64,000 nucleotides of DNA from Nitrospirota bacterium (GTDB taxonomy: Bacteria; Nitrospirota; UBA9217). Where the stretch lies: positions 33,966 to 97,965 of the forward strand of contig JALNZF010000009.1 of NCBI GenBank assembly GCA_023229435.1. The letters run 5' to 3'. Positions 1 through 8,705 of the stretch are shown in pieces. Below the pieces are notes generated by a model. That model worked only from the letters and a program-made list of their open reading frames with translations. It was not told the DNA's origin and did no database searches. Position 1 is the stretch's first letter. Each line of letters begins with the position of its first letter. Both the position numbers and the translations under genes were made by a program.

Positions 1-116
1 CCTCTCTCAAGGCAGGAGATACAAGGAGCGGAAAGTCTTATCTGAAAGAACTTGTTCAAAAATACCCGGACCATGTGTTGAGTAAGCAGGTGAACAAACG
101 TGCTGAAGATAATTAA
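1..116 (+). CDS. C-terminal end of a TPR-like protein (partial)
   Basis: An open frame entering from the left edge (codons from base 3) ends at TAA 114-116. The 37 visible residues include KSYLKELVQKYPDHVLSKQ, a helical, lysine-rich stretch like the last unit of the tetratricopeptide repeats found in YbgF/CpoB-type periplasmic proteins. The start and any signal sequence lie outside the window, so the function cannot be set. It is read in the same direction as the following oxidoreductase, with about 108 bases between them. Confidence 0.5.
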   Translation, partial: SLKAGDTRSGKSYLKELVQKYPDHVLSKQVNKRAEDN

Positions 117-224
117 CCCGGCAGTAAACGGTTTGGGAGCAGCGTATTGGGCGATCCTGCAAGACTCTTATTCTATTTGCCATCGCCTTGTTGATTCAGA
201 ATCGTACCGTACAGGAGGATGATC

Positions 225-1427
225 ATGAAACAAGTATTTGAGCCCTGGTCTATCGGCACGCTCACCTTAAAAAACCGCATCATCCGCTCCGCAACCCACG
301 AAGGCATGGCAAATCCTGATGGAAGCCCTACGGAACATCTCCTGAAGAATTACCGGAAGCTTGCCGCAGGCGGAGTGGGTGCGATCATCACCGGTTACGT
401 GAGTGTGATGCAAAATGGAAAGACCTTTAGAAACATGCGGATGTTCGATAGCGATCTTTATATCGACATCTATCGGTCCATCAATGAGCAATTGAGACAG
501 TACGACACGCCTGTCATTCTGCAGATCGCCCATGGAGGCTACGGGGCAAATGCAAAGGTATCGGGACAAGCAGTCATTGGCCCCAGTTTTCGCAAGAAGA
601 ACGAGCACGGCGATGTCTGCAAGGAAGCAAGTGACGCGGACATCGAGTCCATCATCGATGCCTTTGTCTGCGCCACGGTCCGCGCGAAGGCAGCCGGCTT
701 CGCGGGAATTCAGTTCCATGCAGCCCATGGATACCTCCTTTCCGAGTTCATATCGGAAAAGCTTAACAAACGGAGGGACAAATGGGGCGGCCCGATAGAA
801 AATCGCTTGAGGATCGTCACCGAGATCCTGAACAGGGCCCGGCAGGAAACAGGTACCTTCCCGCTGTTGGTCAAGATCAGCGGTCACGACCAAACCGGGA
901 GAGATATAACAGAAACCGACACGATAGCAATGGCCCGGCTGCTGCAGAACAGCTCATGCGATGCGCTTGAAGTGTCCTGCGGGTATGGCGATTTCATGAA
1001 TACCATTCGCGTGGCCAGGATACCCATCGATGCCATTCTCGGATTGATGCCGGCCTACCGTGACAAGCCGGCGTATCAGAAGCTTCTTTTCAGATTACTC
1101 GCTCCCTTTCTGCTCAAGACGCATAAACCTATCCTCAATTATAATCTGCGGACAGCAGAGCTGATCAAGAAGCAGGTGAGCATTCCGGTCTTTGTGGTCG
1201 GCGGCATCCGGCACCTGAAGGATATCAGGGCGATCATATCGGAAAAGGACCTTGATGGCGTTTCCCTGAGCCGGCCATTCATCATTGAACCCTCTCTCGT
1301 GGAAAAGTTCCAAAAGGGACAGGAAAGTTCAAAATGCATTAATTGCGGTTATTGCCTGATCGGCGCGGTTGATAATCCCTTGAAGTGCTATTACGGTAAA
1401 GTGCCAAAGAGCTGTTCGAACAGGTAG
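225..1427 (+). CDS. NADH:flavin oxidoreductase, Old Yellow Enzyme family, with an Fe-S cysteine cluster
   Basis: About 400 residues with the FMN-binding TIM-barrel signature of Old Yellow Enzymes: the N-terminal FEPWSIGTLTLKNRI and the HAAHGYLLSEF active-site segment with histidines near 165 and 168, followed by NKRRDKWGGPIENR. Near the C-terminus four cysteines (about 371, 374, 377, 388) follow the spacing C-X2-C-X2-C-X10-C. This resembles the 4Fe-4S site of 2,4-dienoyl-CoA reductase and trimethylamine dehydrogenase. The FAD/NAD domain that follows in those enzymes is absent, so electrons probably come from a separate partner. The start is placed at ATG 225, six bases after AGGAGG (213-218); the upstream ATG at 219 overlaps that ribosome site. 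The substrate is unknown. Confidence 0.85.
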   Translation: MKQVFEPWSIGTLTLKNRIIRSATHEGMANPDGSPTEHLLKNYRKLAAGGVGAIITGYVSVMQNGKTFRNMRMFDSDLYIDIYRSINEQLRQYDTPVILQIAHGGYGANAKVSGQAVIGPSFRKKNEHGDVCKEASDADIESIIDAFVCATVRAKAAGFAGIQFHAAHGYLLSEFISEKLNKRRDKWGGPIENRLRIVTEILNRARQETGTFPLLVKISGHDQTGRDITETDTIAMARLLQNSSCDALEVSCGYGDFMNTIRVARIPIDAILGLMPAYRDKPAYQKLLFRLLAPFLLKTHKPILNYNLRTAELIKKQVSIPVFVVGGIRHLKDIRAIISEKDLDGVSLSRPFIIEPSLVEKFQKGQESSKCINCGYCLIGAVDNPLKCYYGKVPKSCSNR

Positions 1428-1550
1428 GCAGGAAGATTGAGAGGCCCCCATAGGGGTTACGGGCTCTCGGTTATAGTCTTGCGCGACCCCATGAAATACT
1501 TGCGATTCCGCTCATTTCAGTATATACTTCTTTATGAAGGAGGTGCGTCG

Positions 1551-2123
1551 ATGAAAATAGTCATGGCAAAAGGCGTAAATTTTCTCTTTGCGAGAAAGTA
1601 TATCGAGAACAAATACAGCCCAGAGACATGGGGCCGGATCATGCACTCCCTGTCCGATGATTCAAAGACCGTCTGGACGAGCGTTCTCCTTGCCGGCAGC
1701 GAGTATCCCTTTGCAGCATTCAAGGAAATGATAACTTCGCTGAACAAGGAATTGAAGACCGCGAAGGACCCGGAGATAGCCGCAATCTATGAGTACATAG
1801 CCGATCAGAGCCTGAGCAAGACGTACAAGATCTTTTTTAAGTTTGCGAACCCTTCCTTTGTGATCAAGAACTATCCAAAATTATGGAGCATGTTTTTCAA
1901 TTCAGGAACAGTTGAGGTGCAGGTGGCGGAAAGCGGACATGCGGTCCTGAAATTCCTCCTGCCCGAGATATTCAACGACTGGCTCCCGCCTGCATGTCTG
2001 GGGTATTCGAAAAAGGCCGTTGAGATGGCCGGCGGCCGGAACCTGCTCATGAAGAAGAACAGCGCCATGAAGACGTCGGAAGACCTGTGGGAAACCGTTT
2101 ATGAACTGCGATGGATGGAATAA
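1551..2123 (+). CDS. DUF2378/TIGR02265-like protein
   Basis: A 190-residue soluble protein. ATG 1551 is chosen because AAGGAGG (1537-1543) stands eight bases before it; the longer open frame from 1437 has no such site and reads as non-protein sequence. The pattern KGVNFLFARKYIENKYSPETWGR at the N-terminus, then helical segments ending ESGHAVLKFLLPEIF, resembles the DUF2378 (TIGR02265) family known mainly from Myxococcales, whose fold is related to heme-NO-binding domains. I see no signal peptide or membrane segment. The family match is from memory of the pattern, and the role is unknown. A strong terminator follows. Confidence 0.6.
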   Translation: MKIVMAKGVNFLFARKYIENKYSPETWGRIMHSLSDDSKTVWTSVLLAGSEYPFAAFKEMITSLNKELKTAKDPEIAAIYEYIADQSLSKTYKIFFKFANPSFVIKNYPKLWSMFFNSGTVEVQVAESGHAVLKFLLPEIFNDWLPPACLGYSKKAVEMAGGRNLLMKKNSAMKTSEDLWETVYELRWME

Positions 2124-2192
2124 TGCACGGATGACGTACATCGGTCCTGTTATCCTTGATTGAAATGCAAGGAAGTGTCCCCTGAGATATAC

Positions 2193-2228
2193 AAACCCCG
2201 TCTTTATTATCAAAGACGGGGTTTTCTT
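2193..2228 (+). terminator. Rho-independent terminator
   Basis: A 13-bp perfect stem (AAACCCCGTCTTT at 2193-2205 with AAAGACGGGGTTT at 2212-2224) has a 6-base loop and runs into TTTTCTT. It ends the transcript of the DUF2378-like gene 70 bases after its stop. The rest of the gap, 2229-2429, is AT-rich and presumably holds the promoter of the hsp20-lon pair; I could not pick out a convincing heat-shock promoter or CIRCE element. Confidence 0.92.
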
Positions 2229-2429
2229 ATCATGAACAACTGCTCTCTCATGATATTTTATTCTGTTATTAATACATAAAAGAACTGGTAATTTATATTC
2301 CTTTTTTTCAGGAAAGCAGTTAAAATGACAGCCTGACTATTGAGCAAGGTGCAAACCAGCGAAGGACAATCTATCTCTCATAATTCACTGTTGTTTTGTG
2401 ATCATGGTATTGTTGAGAGGAGGGGCTGA

Positions 2430-2828
2430 GTGCAATACAAGTACATCGCCTGTAAATATACTCGACGCGTACTCCCGGATACCCCGTTTCAGAGCTTGTG
2501 GGAATCATTCGGTTCATGGCCGATGTGTTCCACGATCGCGTGGCGCCCGCCTACCGATATATACGAAACACCGGATGAGATCATCGTAGTAATCGAACTT
2601 GCAGGTGTGGATGAAAGGGATATGACGATCACGCTTTTCAGCGACCTGCTGGTAGTAGAGGGGAGAAGGGAACAGCCGGTAGCCGAAATGAGCGCCTGTC
2701 ACCGGTTGGGCATTAAATGTGGAGACTTCAGGTCGGAAATTGCAATGCACGTCCCCATAGATCATCACAGCGTGAAGGCGGACTATCAGCAGGGATTGCT
2801 GAAGATCATTCTGCAAAAGCGCTATTGA
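2430..2828 (+). CDS. Small heat-shock protein, Hsp20/alpha-crystallin family
   Basis: A 132-residue protein carrying the alpha-crystallin domain from about residue 35: PPTDIYETPDEIIVVIELAGVD, then the strand DLLVVEGRREQP, and the late motif VKADYQQGLLKIILQKRY, the usual G-x-L-x-I/V-x-L position. Such proteins hold unfolding proteins in a refoldable state in the cytoplasm. The start is GTG 2430 behind a purine-rich site (2416-2425). The protein stops almost directly after the domain, without the usual C-terminal I-X-I tail. lon starts 32 bases after the stop, so a holding chaperone and the main degradation protease are probably co-transcribed as a stress unit. Confidence 0.9.
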   Translation: MQYKYIACKYTRRVLPDTPFQSLWESFGSWPMCSTIAWRPPTDIYETPDEIIVVIELAGVDERDMTITLFSDLLVVEGRREQPVAEMSACHRLGIKCGDFRSEIAMHVPIDHHSVKADYQQGLLKIILQKRY

Positions 2829-2860
2829 CGTTCAACGATAAACAGACCAGGAGCAAACCC

Positions 2861-5224
2861 ATGGAGATAAGTGAACCCGAGAAGGAAAAAACGACGCCCG
2901 TGCCTGATGAGCTGCCTTTGCTGCCGCTCAAGGATACGATCGTATATCCGCTCACGGTCTATCCTCTGGTGATCGGCAAGGATAAATCGATCAAGCTTAT
3001 CAATGACGTCACCGTCGGAGACAAGATACTCGGTCTTACCGCGCAGAAAAAGGTTGAGATCGACGTTTCGGGAATAGCCGATATCTATACTGTCGGGACG
3101 ATGGCCCGGATCCTCCAGATGGTAAAGGTCCCGGACGGAACGCTCAGAGTGCTGGTTCAGGGGATCGAGCGCATCAGCATCATGGAGTTGTCTCAGACGG
3201 ACCCCTATTTAAAGGCCAGGATCAAACCATTTCCTGATAAGACCGAGAAATCCGTGGAGCTTGAGGCGCTCATGCGCGGGGTCTCCGAGGTCTTCCAAAA
3301 GATGGTATCGCTCACGCCCAATATGCCGGAAGAACTATCCGGTGCGGCCCTCAACATTGAAGATCCACGCCAGCTCGCCTATCTCATCGCGACTAACATC
3401 CGGCTGGAACTGCCGCAACGACAGGAGATACTCGAAACCGAATCGGTCCGTGACAAGTTCACCAGGCTCATGCAGCACCTGAACCGCGAGGTCGAGGTGC
3501 TGGAGCTCGGCAGAAAGATCCAGGGACAGGCCAAGGACCAGATGCAGAAGGCCGAGCGGGAATATCTTCTTCGGCAGCAGTTGTCGGCCATCCGCAAGGA
3601 ACTCGGCGAGGAGGGCGACGATGGCGCGGAGATGAAGAACCTGCGCGAGAAGATCGAACAGGCAAAGCTGCCCTTCGAGGCCGAAAAAGAGACCAAACGG
3701 GAGCTCGGACGCATGGAAAAGCTTTCTCCCGCATCGCCTGAATATTCTGTCATCCGCACGTATCTTGAATGGATGACCAGCCTCCCCTGGAACAAGACCT
3801 CGGCCACGGCCATCGATATCGACAGGGCAAAGATCATCCTTGACGAAGACCACTATGATCTCGAAAAGGTCAAAAACCGGATTTTGGAATACCTGTCCGT
3901 AAAAAAGCTCGGCGAAGAGCGCAGTACCGATGAGGGGATCAAGACACGCGAACCCATCCTGTGCTTTGTGGGCCCTCCAGGCGTCGGCAAGACCTCCCTC
4001 GGCCAGTCCATCGCCCGCGCCCTGGGCAGAAAGTTCATGAGACAGTCTTTTGGCGGTTTGCATGACGAGGCCGAGATCCGGGGCCATCGCCGTACCTACA
4101 TCGGAGCCATGCCGGGCAGGATCATCCAGGCGCTCAAGCGGGTGGAGACCAGGGACCCGGTGATCATGCTCGATGAGGTGGATAAGATCGGCTCCGACTG
4201 GCGCGGAGATCCGTCGTCAGCCCTGCTCGAGGTGCTCGATCCGGAGCAGAATAAGGACTTTCGCGACAACTATCTCGACGTGCCCTTCGACCTCTCGAAG
4301 GTCATGTTCATAACCACGGCGAACCAGCTCGAAACCATTCCCCCGCCGCTCCTGGACCGTATGGAAGTGCTCAAGCTGCCTGGATATACGGAGCATGAAA
4401 AGATCAATATCGCGCAAAAATACCTGATCCCCAAGGAGATCAAGGCAAATGCGCTTCGGACGGGCGAGATCGTGATCCCGGAAGATACGCTCCGGGGTAT
4501 CATCAAGGACTATACCCGCGAGGCCGGGGTCAGGAACCTGGAGCGTGAGATCGCGAACGTCTGCCGAAAGGTGGCAAAGGCTGTTGCGGAGAATAAAACA
4601 ACGCCCATCACGGTCAAGCCGGATGAACTGCAGGACTATCTGGGAAGACCGAAGTACTTCGCCGAAACCGCGATCATGATAGACCGTCCGGGCGTGGTCA
4701 CCGGACTTGCCTGGACGCCTACAGGAGGGGACATCCTTTTTGTCGAAGCCTCTCAGATGCCCGGAAACAAGCAACTGATCCTCACGGGCCAGTTGGGAGA
4801 GGTGATGAAGGAATCCGCCCAGGCAGCACTCTCCTACGTGCGCTCGCAGGCAGAGTCATTCGGGATCAACAAGGATTTTTTCGAGAAAAGCGATATCCAT
4901 ATTCATGTGCCGGCCGGCGCCATCCCCAAGGACGGCCCGTCAGCCGGCGTTACCATGACCACCGCGATCGTATCCATGCTCACGGGCAGGCTGGTAAAAC
5001 ATGATCTGGCCATGACCGGCGAGATAACGCTTCGCGGCAAGGTCATGCCCATCGGAGGAGTGAAGGATAAAGTGCTCGCCGCTAAACGGGCGGGGATCAA
5101 GACTATAATTCTTCCCCAGCAGAACAAGAACGACATTGATGATGTGCCGGAGGAATTGCGCAAAGAGATGGAGTTCATCTTCGTAGATACCATAGACCAG
5201 GTCATCAAGAACGCGCTGAAATAA
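2861..5224 (+). CDS. lon: ATP-dependent protease Lon
   Basis: A 787-residue cytosolic AAA+ serine protease that degrades misfolded and regulatory proteins. The N-terminal substrate domain begins LPLLPLKDTIVYPLTVYPL; a coiled-coil stretch (LLRQQLSAIRKELGEE) precedes the ATPase domain with Walker A GPPGVGKTS near residue 371 and Walker B VIMLDEVDKI. The protease domain carries the catalytic serine in DGPSAGVTM (about 694) and the lysine in GGVKDK (about 737), so the Ser-Lys dyad is intact. ATG 2861 is chosen, with AGGAG (2849-2853) seven bases upstream; the open frame extends further upstream but overlaps hsp20. Length is normal for bacterial LonA. Confidence 0.98.
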   Translation: MEISEPEKEKTTPVPDELPLLPLKDTIVYPLTVYPLVIGKDKSIKLINDVTVGDKILGLTAQKKVEIDVSGIADIYTVGTMARILQMVKVPDGTLRVLVQGIERISIMELSQTDPYLKARIKPFPDKTEKSVELEALMRGVSEVFQKMVSLTPNMPEELSGAALNIEDPRQLAYLIATNIRLELPQRQEILETESVRDKFTRLMQHLNREVEVLELGRKIQGQAKDQMQKAEREYLLRQQLSAIRKELGEEGDDGAEMKNLREKIEQAKLPFEAEKETKRELGRMEKLSPASPEYSVIRTYLEWMTSLPWNKTSATAIDIDRAKIILDEDHYDLEKVKNRILEYLSVKKLGEERSTDEGIKTREPILCFVGPPGVGKTSLGQSIARALGRKFMRQSFGGLHDEAEIRGHRRTYIGAMPGRIIQALKRVETRDPVIMLDEVDKIGSDWRGDPSSALLEVLDPEQNKDFRDNYLDVPFDLSKVMFITTANQLETIPPPLLDRMEVLKLPGYTEHEKINIAQKYLIPKEIKANALRTGEIVIPEDTLRGIIKDYTREAGVRNLEREIANVCRKVAKAVAENKTTPITVKPDELQDYLGRPKYFAETAIMIDRPGVVTGLAWTPTGGDILFVEASQMPGNKQLILTGQLGEVMKESAQAALSYVRSQAESFGINKDFFEKSDIHIHVPAGAIPKDGPSAGVTMTTAIVSMLTGRLVKHDLAMTGEITLRGKVMPIGGVKDKVLAAKRAGIKTIILPQQNKNDIDDVPEELRKEMEFIFVDTIDQVIKNALK

Positions 5225-5292
5225 TAGCGCGTTTTGAGTAGGGAATACTTGCATGAAGGACCAGTAAATCCAGAACTCATAACGATAAACTC

Positions 5293-6183
5293 ATGAACAA
5301 TGCCTTTTCACCTACCGAACGACAAAAGCGCCGCCCGCCCTGGTTCAAGATCAGGCTCACGACGAACGACCGTCTGGAAAATGTGCGGAATCTGATCAGG
5401 GACAATGACCTCCATACGGTATGCAGCAGTGCGGCCTGTCCAAACCGGACCGAATGCTGGAACGCGGGCACGGCCACCTTCATGATCCTCGGAAATATCT
5501 GCACCAGGAACTGCCGGTTCTGCGGCGTTCCCAAAGGCTCACCGCAGGGACTTGATCTTGATGAACCTGGCCGCGTGGCAAATGCCGTGGCGTCCCTTCA
5601 CTTGAAGTACGTCGTCATCACATCGGTCACCAGGGACGATCTGGCCGATGGAGGGTCATCCCTGTTTGCCGCGACTATCAAGGCCGTACGCATGAAGCTT
5701 CCCGGCTGCAGGGTCGAGGTTCTGATCCCCGATTTCAGGGGTTCAGAGACATCGCTCGAAACAGTGCTCGATGCATCGCCTGATGTGCTTGATCACAATA
5801 TCGAGACCGTGCCGACATTGTATCCTGCCGTGAGACCGCAAGCCGATTATCACCGATCACTGGCCTTGCTCGCGTCTGCGCGCGCATATGGCGCTCTCAC
5901 AAAATCGGGACTTATGCTTGGCCTCGGTGAAACCATCGATGAGCTAAGAACAGTCATGCGCGATCTCAGGAATGTTGATTGTTCCATCCTGACGCTTGGC
6001 CAATACCTCCAGCCCGGCAGATATCACCTCCCTGTTGATAAATATTATCATCCCGATGAATTTGCCTCGCTTCGCGATGAAGCAAAGACGATGGGATTTC
6101 AGCACGTCTCGGCCGGACCGCTCGTCAGAAGTTCCTATCATGCTGAACAGATCGGGGCAGGGGAAGACGGAGAAGACCCTTAA
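5293..6183 (+). CDS. lipA: Lipoyl synthase
   Basis: A 296-residue radical-SAM enzyme that inserts two sulfur atoms into octanoyl groups on lipoyl domains. Both cluster motifs are complete: the auxiliary cluster C-X4-C-X5-C at residues 44, 49 and 55 (CSSAACPNRTEC) and the SAM cluster C-X3-C-X2-C at 70, 74 and 77 (CTRNCRFC). The C-terminal RSSYHAEQ motif of the family is present. The ribosome site before ATG 5293 is weak. No lipB is visible nearby. It follows lon by 68 bases on the same strand and precedes a glycosyltransferase with no obvious functional link. Confidence 0.97.
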   Translation: MNNAFSPTERQKRRPPWFKIRLTTNDRLENVRNLIRDNDLHTVCSSAACPNRTECWNAGTATFMILGNICTRNCRFCGVPKGSPQGLDLDEPGRVANAVASLHLKYVVITSVTRDDLADGGSSLFAATIKAVRMKLPGCRVEVLIPDFRGSETSLETVLDASPDVLDHNIETVPTLYPAVRPQADYHRSLALLASARAYGALTKSGLMLGLGETIDELRTVMRDLRNVDCSILTLGQYLQPGRYHLPVDKYYHPDEFASLRDEAKTMGFQHVSAGPLVRSSYHAEQIGAGEDGEDP

Positions 6184-6234
6184 GACCATGATCGTGAGAA
6201 TGAAATACCCGGTACCTTCCCCTTGAAAGACCAT

Positions 6235-7062
6235 ATGAACATATCCGTCATAGTACCTACCTATAATCGTCCCCGGGCACTTCAACTTTGTCTGAAGAGC
6301 CTGGCAGAACAGAGTTTAAATCCATCAGAGGTCTTGATCGCCGATGATGGGAGCACTTCAGAAACACGGGACACTGTGCAGGAAATGCAAAGATCGCTTC
6401 ATGATGTTTTTCCTATCAAGCATGTTTGGCAGGAGGATATCGGCTTCAGGAAACCGAGGATCCTGAATGAGGCGGTCAGGCAGGCAGCCGGAGAGTACCT
6501 GGTCTTTATCGACGGTGACTGCATGGCCCACCGTCACTTTATTCGGGCGCATGTTGAGCAAAGCGACCCTTCTGCCATTCTTGGCGGCAAACGGGTCGAG
6601 ATCGGAAGGCAGCTGACCGAACAACTGCTCAAAGAAGGCACCGTATTGAACAGCTTCAATGTACGCCTCATTCTGGACTCATTAGCCGGCAATTCCCGAA
6701 AGGTTGAAGAAGCGATCCGGATAAAAAACCCGCTTCTCCGGCGGCTCATGCACCGCGATCTCATTAACGACGATGGCATCTGGGGTTGTAATTTCAGTCT
6801 TTATAGAAGCCTGTTCCTGGACATCAACGGCTGTGATGAGGACTTCCTGGACGGATCGCTTGAGGATAATGACCTGGGTATCAGGGTGCTGAACCAGGGA
6901 AAACAGGTCAGATCGGTAAGAGGACTCGCGATTGTACTGCATCTCTGGCATCCATCGTCATGGAGCTTTGAAGGCGATAAATACCGGTATAACAATCAAA
7001 TCATAAAACAACGGATAGAACGCAAAGAGACATTTTGTAATAATGGGATAAAGAAACTCTAG
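6235..7062 (+). CDS. Family 2 glycosyltransferase
   Basis: A 275-residue GT-A fold transferase. NISVIVPTYNRPRALQLC opens the nucleotide-binding domain; ADDGS and VFIDGDC (the metal-binding acidic motif) follow; WGCNFSLYRS and DEDFLDGSLEDNDLG match the C-terminal galactosyltransferase-type (Glyco_transf_7C) segment with the catalytic Glu-Asp pair. I chose ATG 6235; a TTG at 6223 is in frame. Donor and acceptor cannot be read from the sequence. It starts 51 bases after lipA and is the last gene before a repeat-rich gap. Confidence 0.88.
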   Translation: MNISVIVPTYNRPRALQLCLKSLAEQSLNPSEVLIADDGSTSETRDTVQEMQRSLHDVFPIKHVWQEDIGFRKPRILNEAVRQAAGEYLVFIDGDCMAHRHFIRAHVEQSDPSAILGGKRVEIGRQLTEQLLKEGTVLNSFNVRLILDSLAGNSRKVEEAIRIKNPLLRRLMHRDLINDDGIWGCNFSLYRSLFLDINGCDEDFLDGSLEDNDLGIRVLNQGKQVRSVRGLAIVLHLWHPSSWSFEGDKYRYNNQIIKQRIERKETFCNNGIKKL

Positions 7063-7065
7063 AAA

Positions 7066-7113
7066 CCTATTGAAAAACCATTGTCTCTGTGTTTTTCGAC
7101 TTTTTCAACAGCC
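7066..7113. repeat. Short inverted repeat
   Basis: CCTATTGAAAAA (7066-7077) and TTTTTCAACAG (7101-7111) are imperfect inverted copies just after the glycosyltransferase stop. The arm resembles the CTGTTGAAAAA-type palindromes scattered in many environmental genomes. It may work as a weak terminator, but no clear T-tract follows. Confidence 0.4.
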
Positions 7114-7232
7114 TACTAGGAAAACAGCTCATCCATTAGTCTTAGACAGGGGAGTGCTTAATTTAAAAATGACAACACACTGATCTGAAAGATAAAACCG
7201 GAATTTGACGTTTGTTTTATCGATTGTCTTAT

Positions 7233-7365
7233 GAGCCTGTTGCGCAAATACCCGTTCCCCCCTTCGACAGGCTCAGGACGAACGGTACGGCCATTGATAT
7301 CATTAAATTCATCCGTTCGTGCTGAGCCTGTCGAAGCACTCTGAAAGCAGTTGTGCAACAGGCTC
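7233..7365. repeat. Nested palindromic (MITE/REP-like) element
   Basis: Outer arms GAGCCTGTTGCGCAA (7233-7247) and TTGTGCAACAGGCTC (7351-7365) match with one mismatch. Inside them a second pair of 24-base arms (7262-7285 and 7313-7336; core CTTCGACAGGCTCAG) is inverted with one mismatch around a 27-base centre. The whole 133-bp unit can fold as a cruciform. It encodes no protein and looks like a non-autonomous mobile or REP-type element. With the inverted repeat at 7066-7113 it accounts for most of the geneless stretch 7063-7404. Confidence 0.8.
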
Positions 7366-7404
7366 TTATGTTATCTTTTTAAAATAGACAAGGGGGTATT
7401 TCTG

Positions 7405-7659
7405 ATGCTGGTTTTCAATCATGACCTCGATTGCTTTTGTATCGGTAATAATAAGCCTCGTTGTTTTTTAAGATCTGTATGTATGCTGAAACAAGTTGAA
7501 ACTAATTTCAAGGATGTGAAGCATAGGCAAGTCCGGGCAGAAGTAGAAATTATAAAAAAGGGTCTGCAAGAAGGTGTATCACGAGCATCATTAGATGCAT
7601 CGATTCTTTACGATCCATCGGCAACAACAAGGACTTTTAAAAAAAGTTCTGGTAAATAA
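7405..7659 (+). CDS. Small hypothetical protein
   Basis: An 84-residue open frame starting at ATG 7405, seven bases after AAGGGGGT (7390-7397). A longer frame begins inside the palindromic element at 7351 and is unlikely. The first half holds four cysteines; the second half is charged and probably helical (DVKHRQVRAEVEIIKKGLQE). I recognise no family. It lies alone between a repeat element and the convergent beta-barrel gene. It could be a real orphan or a chance frame; the ribosome site is the main support. Confidence 0.35.
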   Translation: MLVFNHDLDCFCIGNNKPRCFLRSVCMLKQVETNFKDVKHRQVRAEVEIIKKGLQEGVSRASLDASILYDPSATTRTFKKSSGK

Positions 7660-7829
7660 GGATGTCTGAGGGAAGGGGAAAAGAACCCGGACTGTCCTGT
7701 TTAAATGTCTGATTTGACATAATATACATTATCGGACAATTAAAAGCATAAGGTAAAATATGCTTTAATAGCTTTTATCTCATTGATTTGTGGAGACATT
7801 ATCATTACTATATATTTTCTTTTACTATA

Positions 7830-8705
7830 CTAAAACTTCATACTCATCATTCCTATAACCCTGCCGGAATTGTCATATCCCTCGAGTTTTTTGTGCAAAG
7901 ATTGAGTTCCAATAGTAAGGTTGAACCGTTCTGTTACCAGCCTCAGGCCGTAGGTTAATCCGGTATAGTCGCCGCCGCTCAAGGTCATCAGGTCTTTTCC
8001 TGTTATCAAGGAATACTCAATGAACATCTGGAGATTTCCGTATTTACTGATCGGGAAAAGCAGCCCTGCATTGAAAATCCAGTACAGATCCTTCAGTCGT
8101 TTATCTGTCAGATCCTGACCAGCCATTTGCCCATCGGCGTAGATACCCACGATATGTTCTTTCCAGCTTACCTCGGTGCCGGCTGAAAGTCCTAAACGCA
8201 TGCCCCAATGAGAGACCGAATTAGCTCGCAGATCGCTGTTGTTTTCCGTCGGCATCAAACCGGTGATGATTAATGCGACAGCGGGACGCAGAGAGTCTTC
8301 CTGATGAGGAATAAAATTCCATTTGTACGAAAGCTCGATGTCTCCGGTTTTTCGAGTTACCACAGTCGTGCCGGTTGGACCTTCCGAGATGGAAATATAG
8401 GAGGTTCTCAATGCGAGTTCCGAGTTATTCGATATCCCGATGGTTGCACTTAAAGGATATTCGGTGATGGTATAATCAGGCCTGATGCTGTTTTCAGACA
8501 GAACCGATGCCCCGATTTCTACGGTTTTTGGTGTGAGCGTATAAGGCGAGGTAGTTAAAAGAAGACCGGTAAGTCCTGATGTGTTTACCGGATGATTAAC
8601 GATCTCGAGTTCTTCCGCCACGGCACTATCAGGTTCCAAAAACAGCAGTGCGCAAAGGGAAAAAATCAGCACGGGAAGTTTCATTTTTATCATGTCAATT
8701 CTCAT
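7830..8705 (-). CDS. Outer-membrane beta-barrel protein of unknown function
   Basis: 291 residues. An N-terminal signal sequence (LPVLIFSLCALLFL, likely cut after AVAEE or SAVA) is followed by alternating polar/hydrophobic strands with many aromatic residues, and the chain ends in phenylalanine (MSMKF), the usual BAM recognition end of outer-membrane barrels. The pattern is similar to the Phenol_MetA_deg-type barrels often annotated as putative transporters. Its ATG overlaps the plsY stop as ATGA (8702-8705), so it is translationally coupled to phospholipid synthesis genes. The transported substrate, if any, is unknown. Confidence 0.72.
   Translation of the reverse strand: MRIDMIKMKLPVLIFSLCALLFLEPDSAVAEELEIVNHPVNTSGLTGLLLTTSPYTLTPKTVEIGASVLSENSIRPDYTITEYPLSATIGISNNSELALRTSYISISEGPTGTTVVTRKTGDIELSYKWNFIPHQEDSLRPAVALIITGLMPTENNSDLRANSVSHWGMRLGLSAGTEVSWKEHIVGIYADGQMAGQDLTDKRLKDLYWIFNAGLLFPISKYGNLQMFIEYSLITGKDLMTLSGGDYTGLTYGLRLVTERFNLTIGTQSLHKKLEGYDNSGRVIGMMSMKF

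Noticed and set aside
267..893. A 208-codon minus-strand open frame
   Set aside because: It is antisense to the flavin oxidoreductase and shows no motif or ribosome site; a product of the codon bias of the real gene.
3335..4087. A 250-codon minus-strand open frame
   Set aside because: It is antisense to the ATPase part of lon; the leucine-rich translation is a mirror of lon codons.
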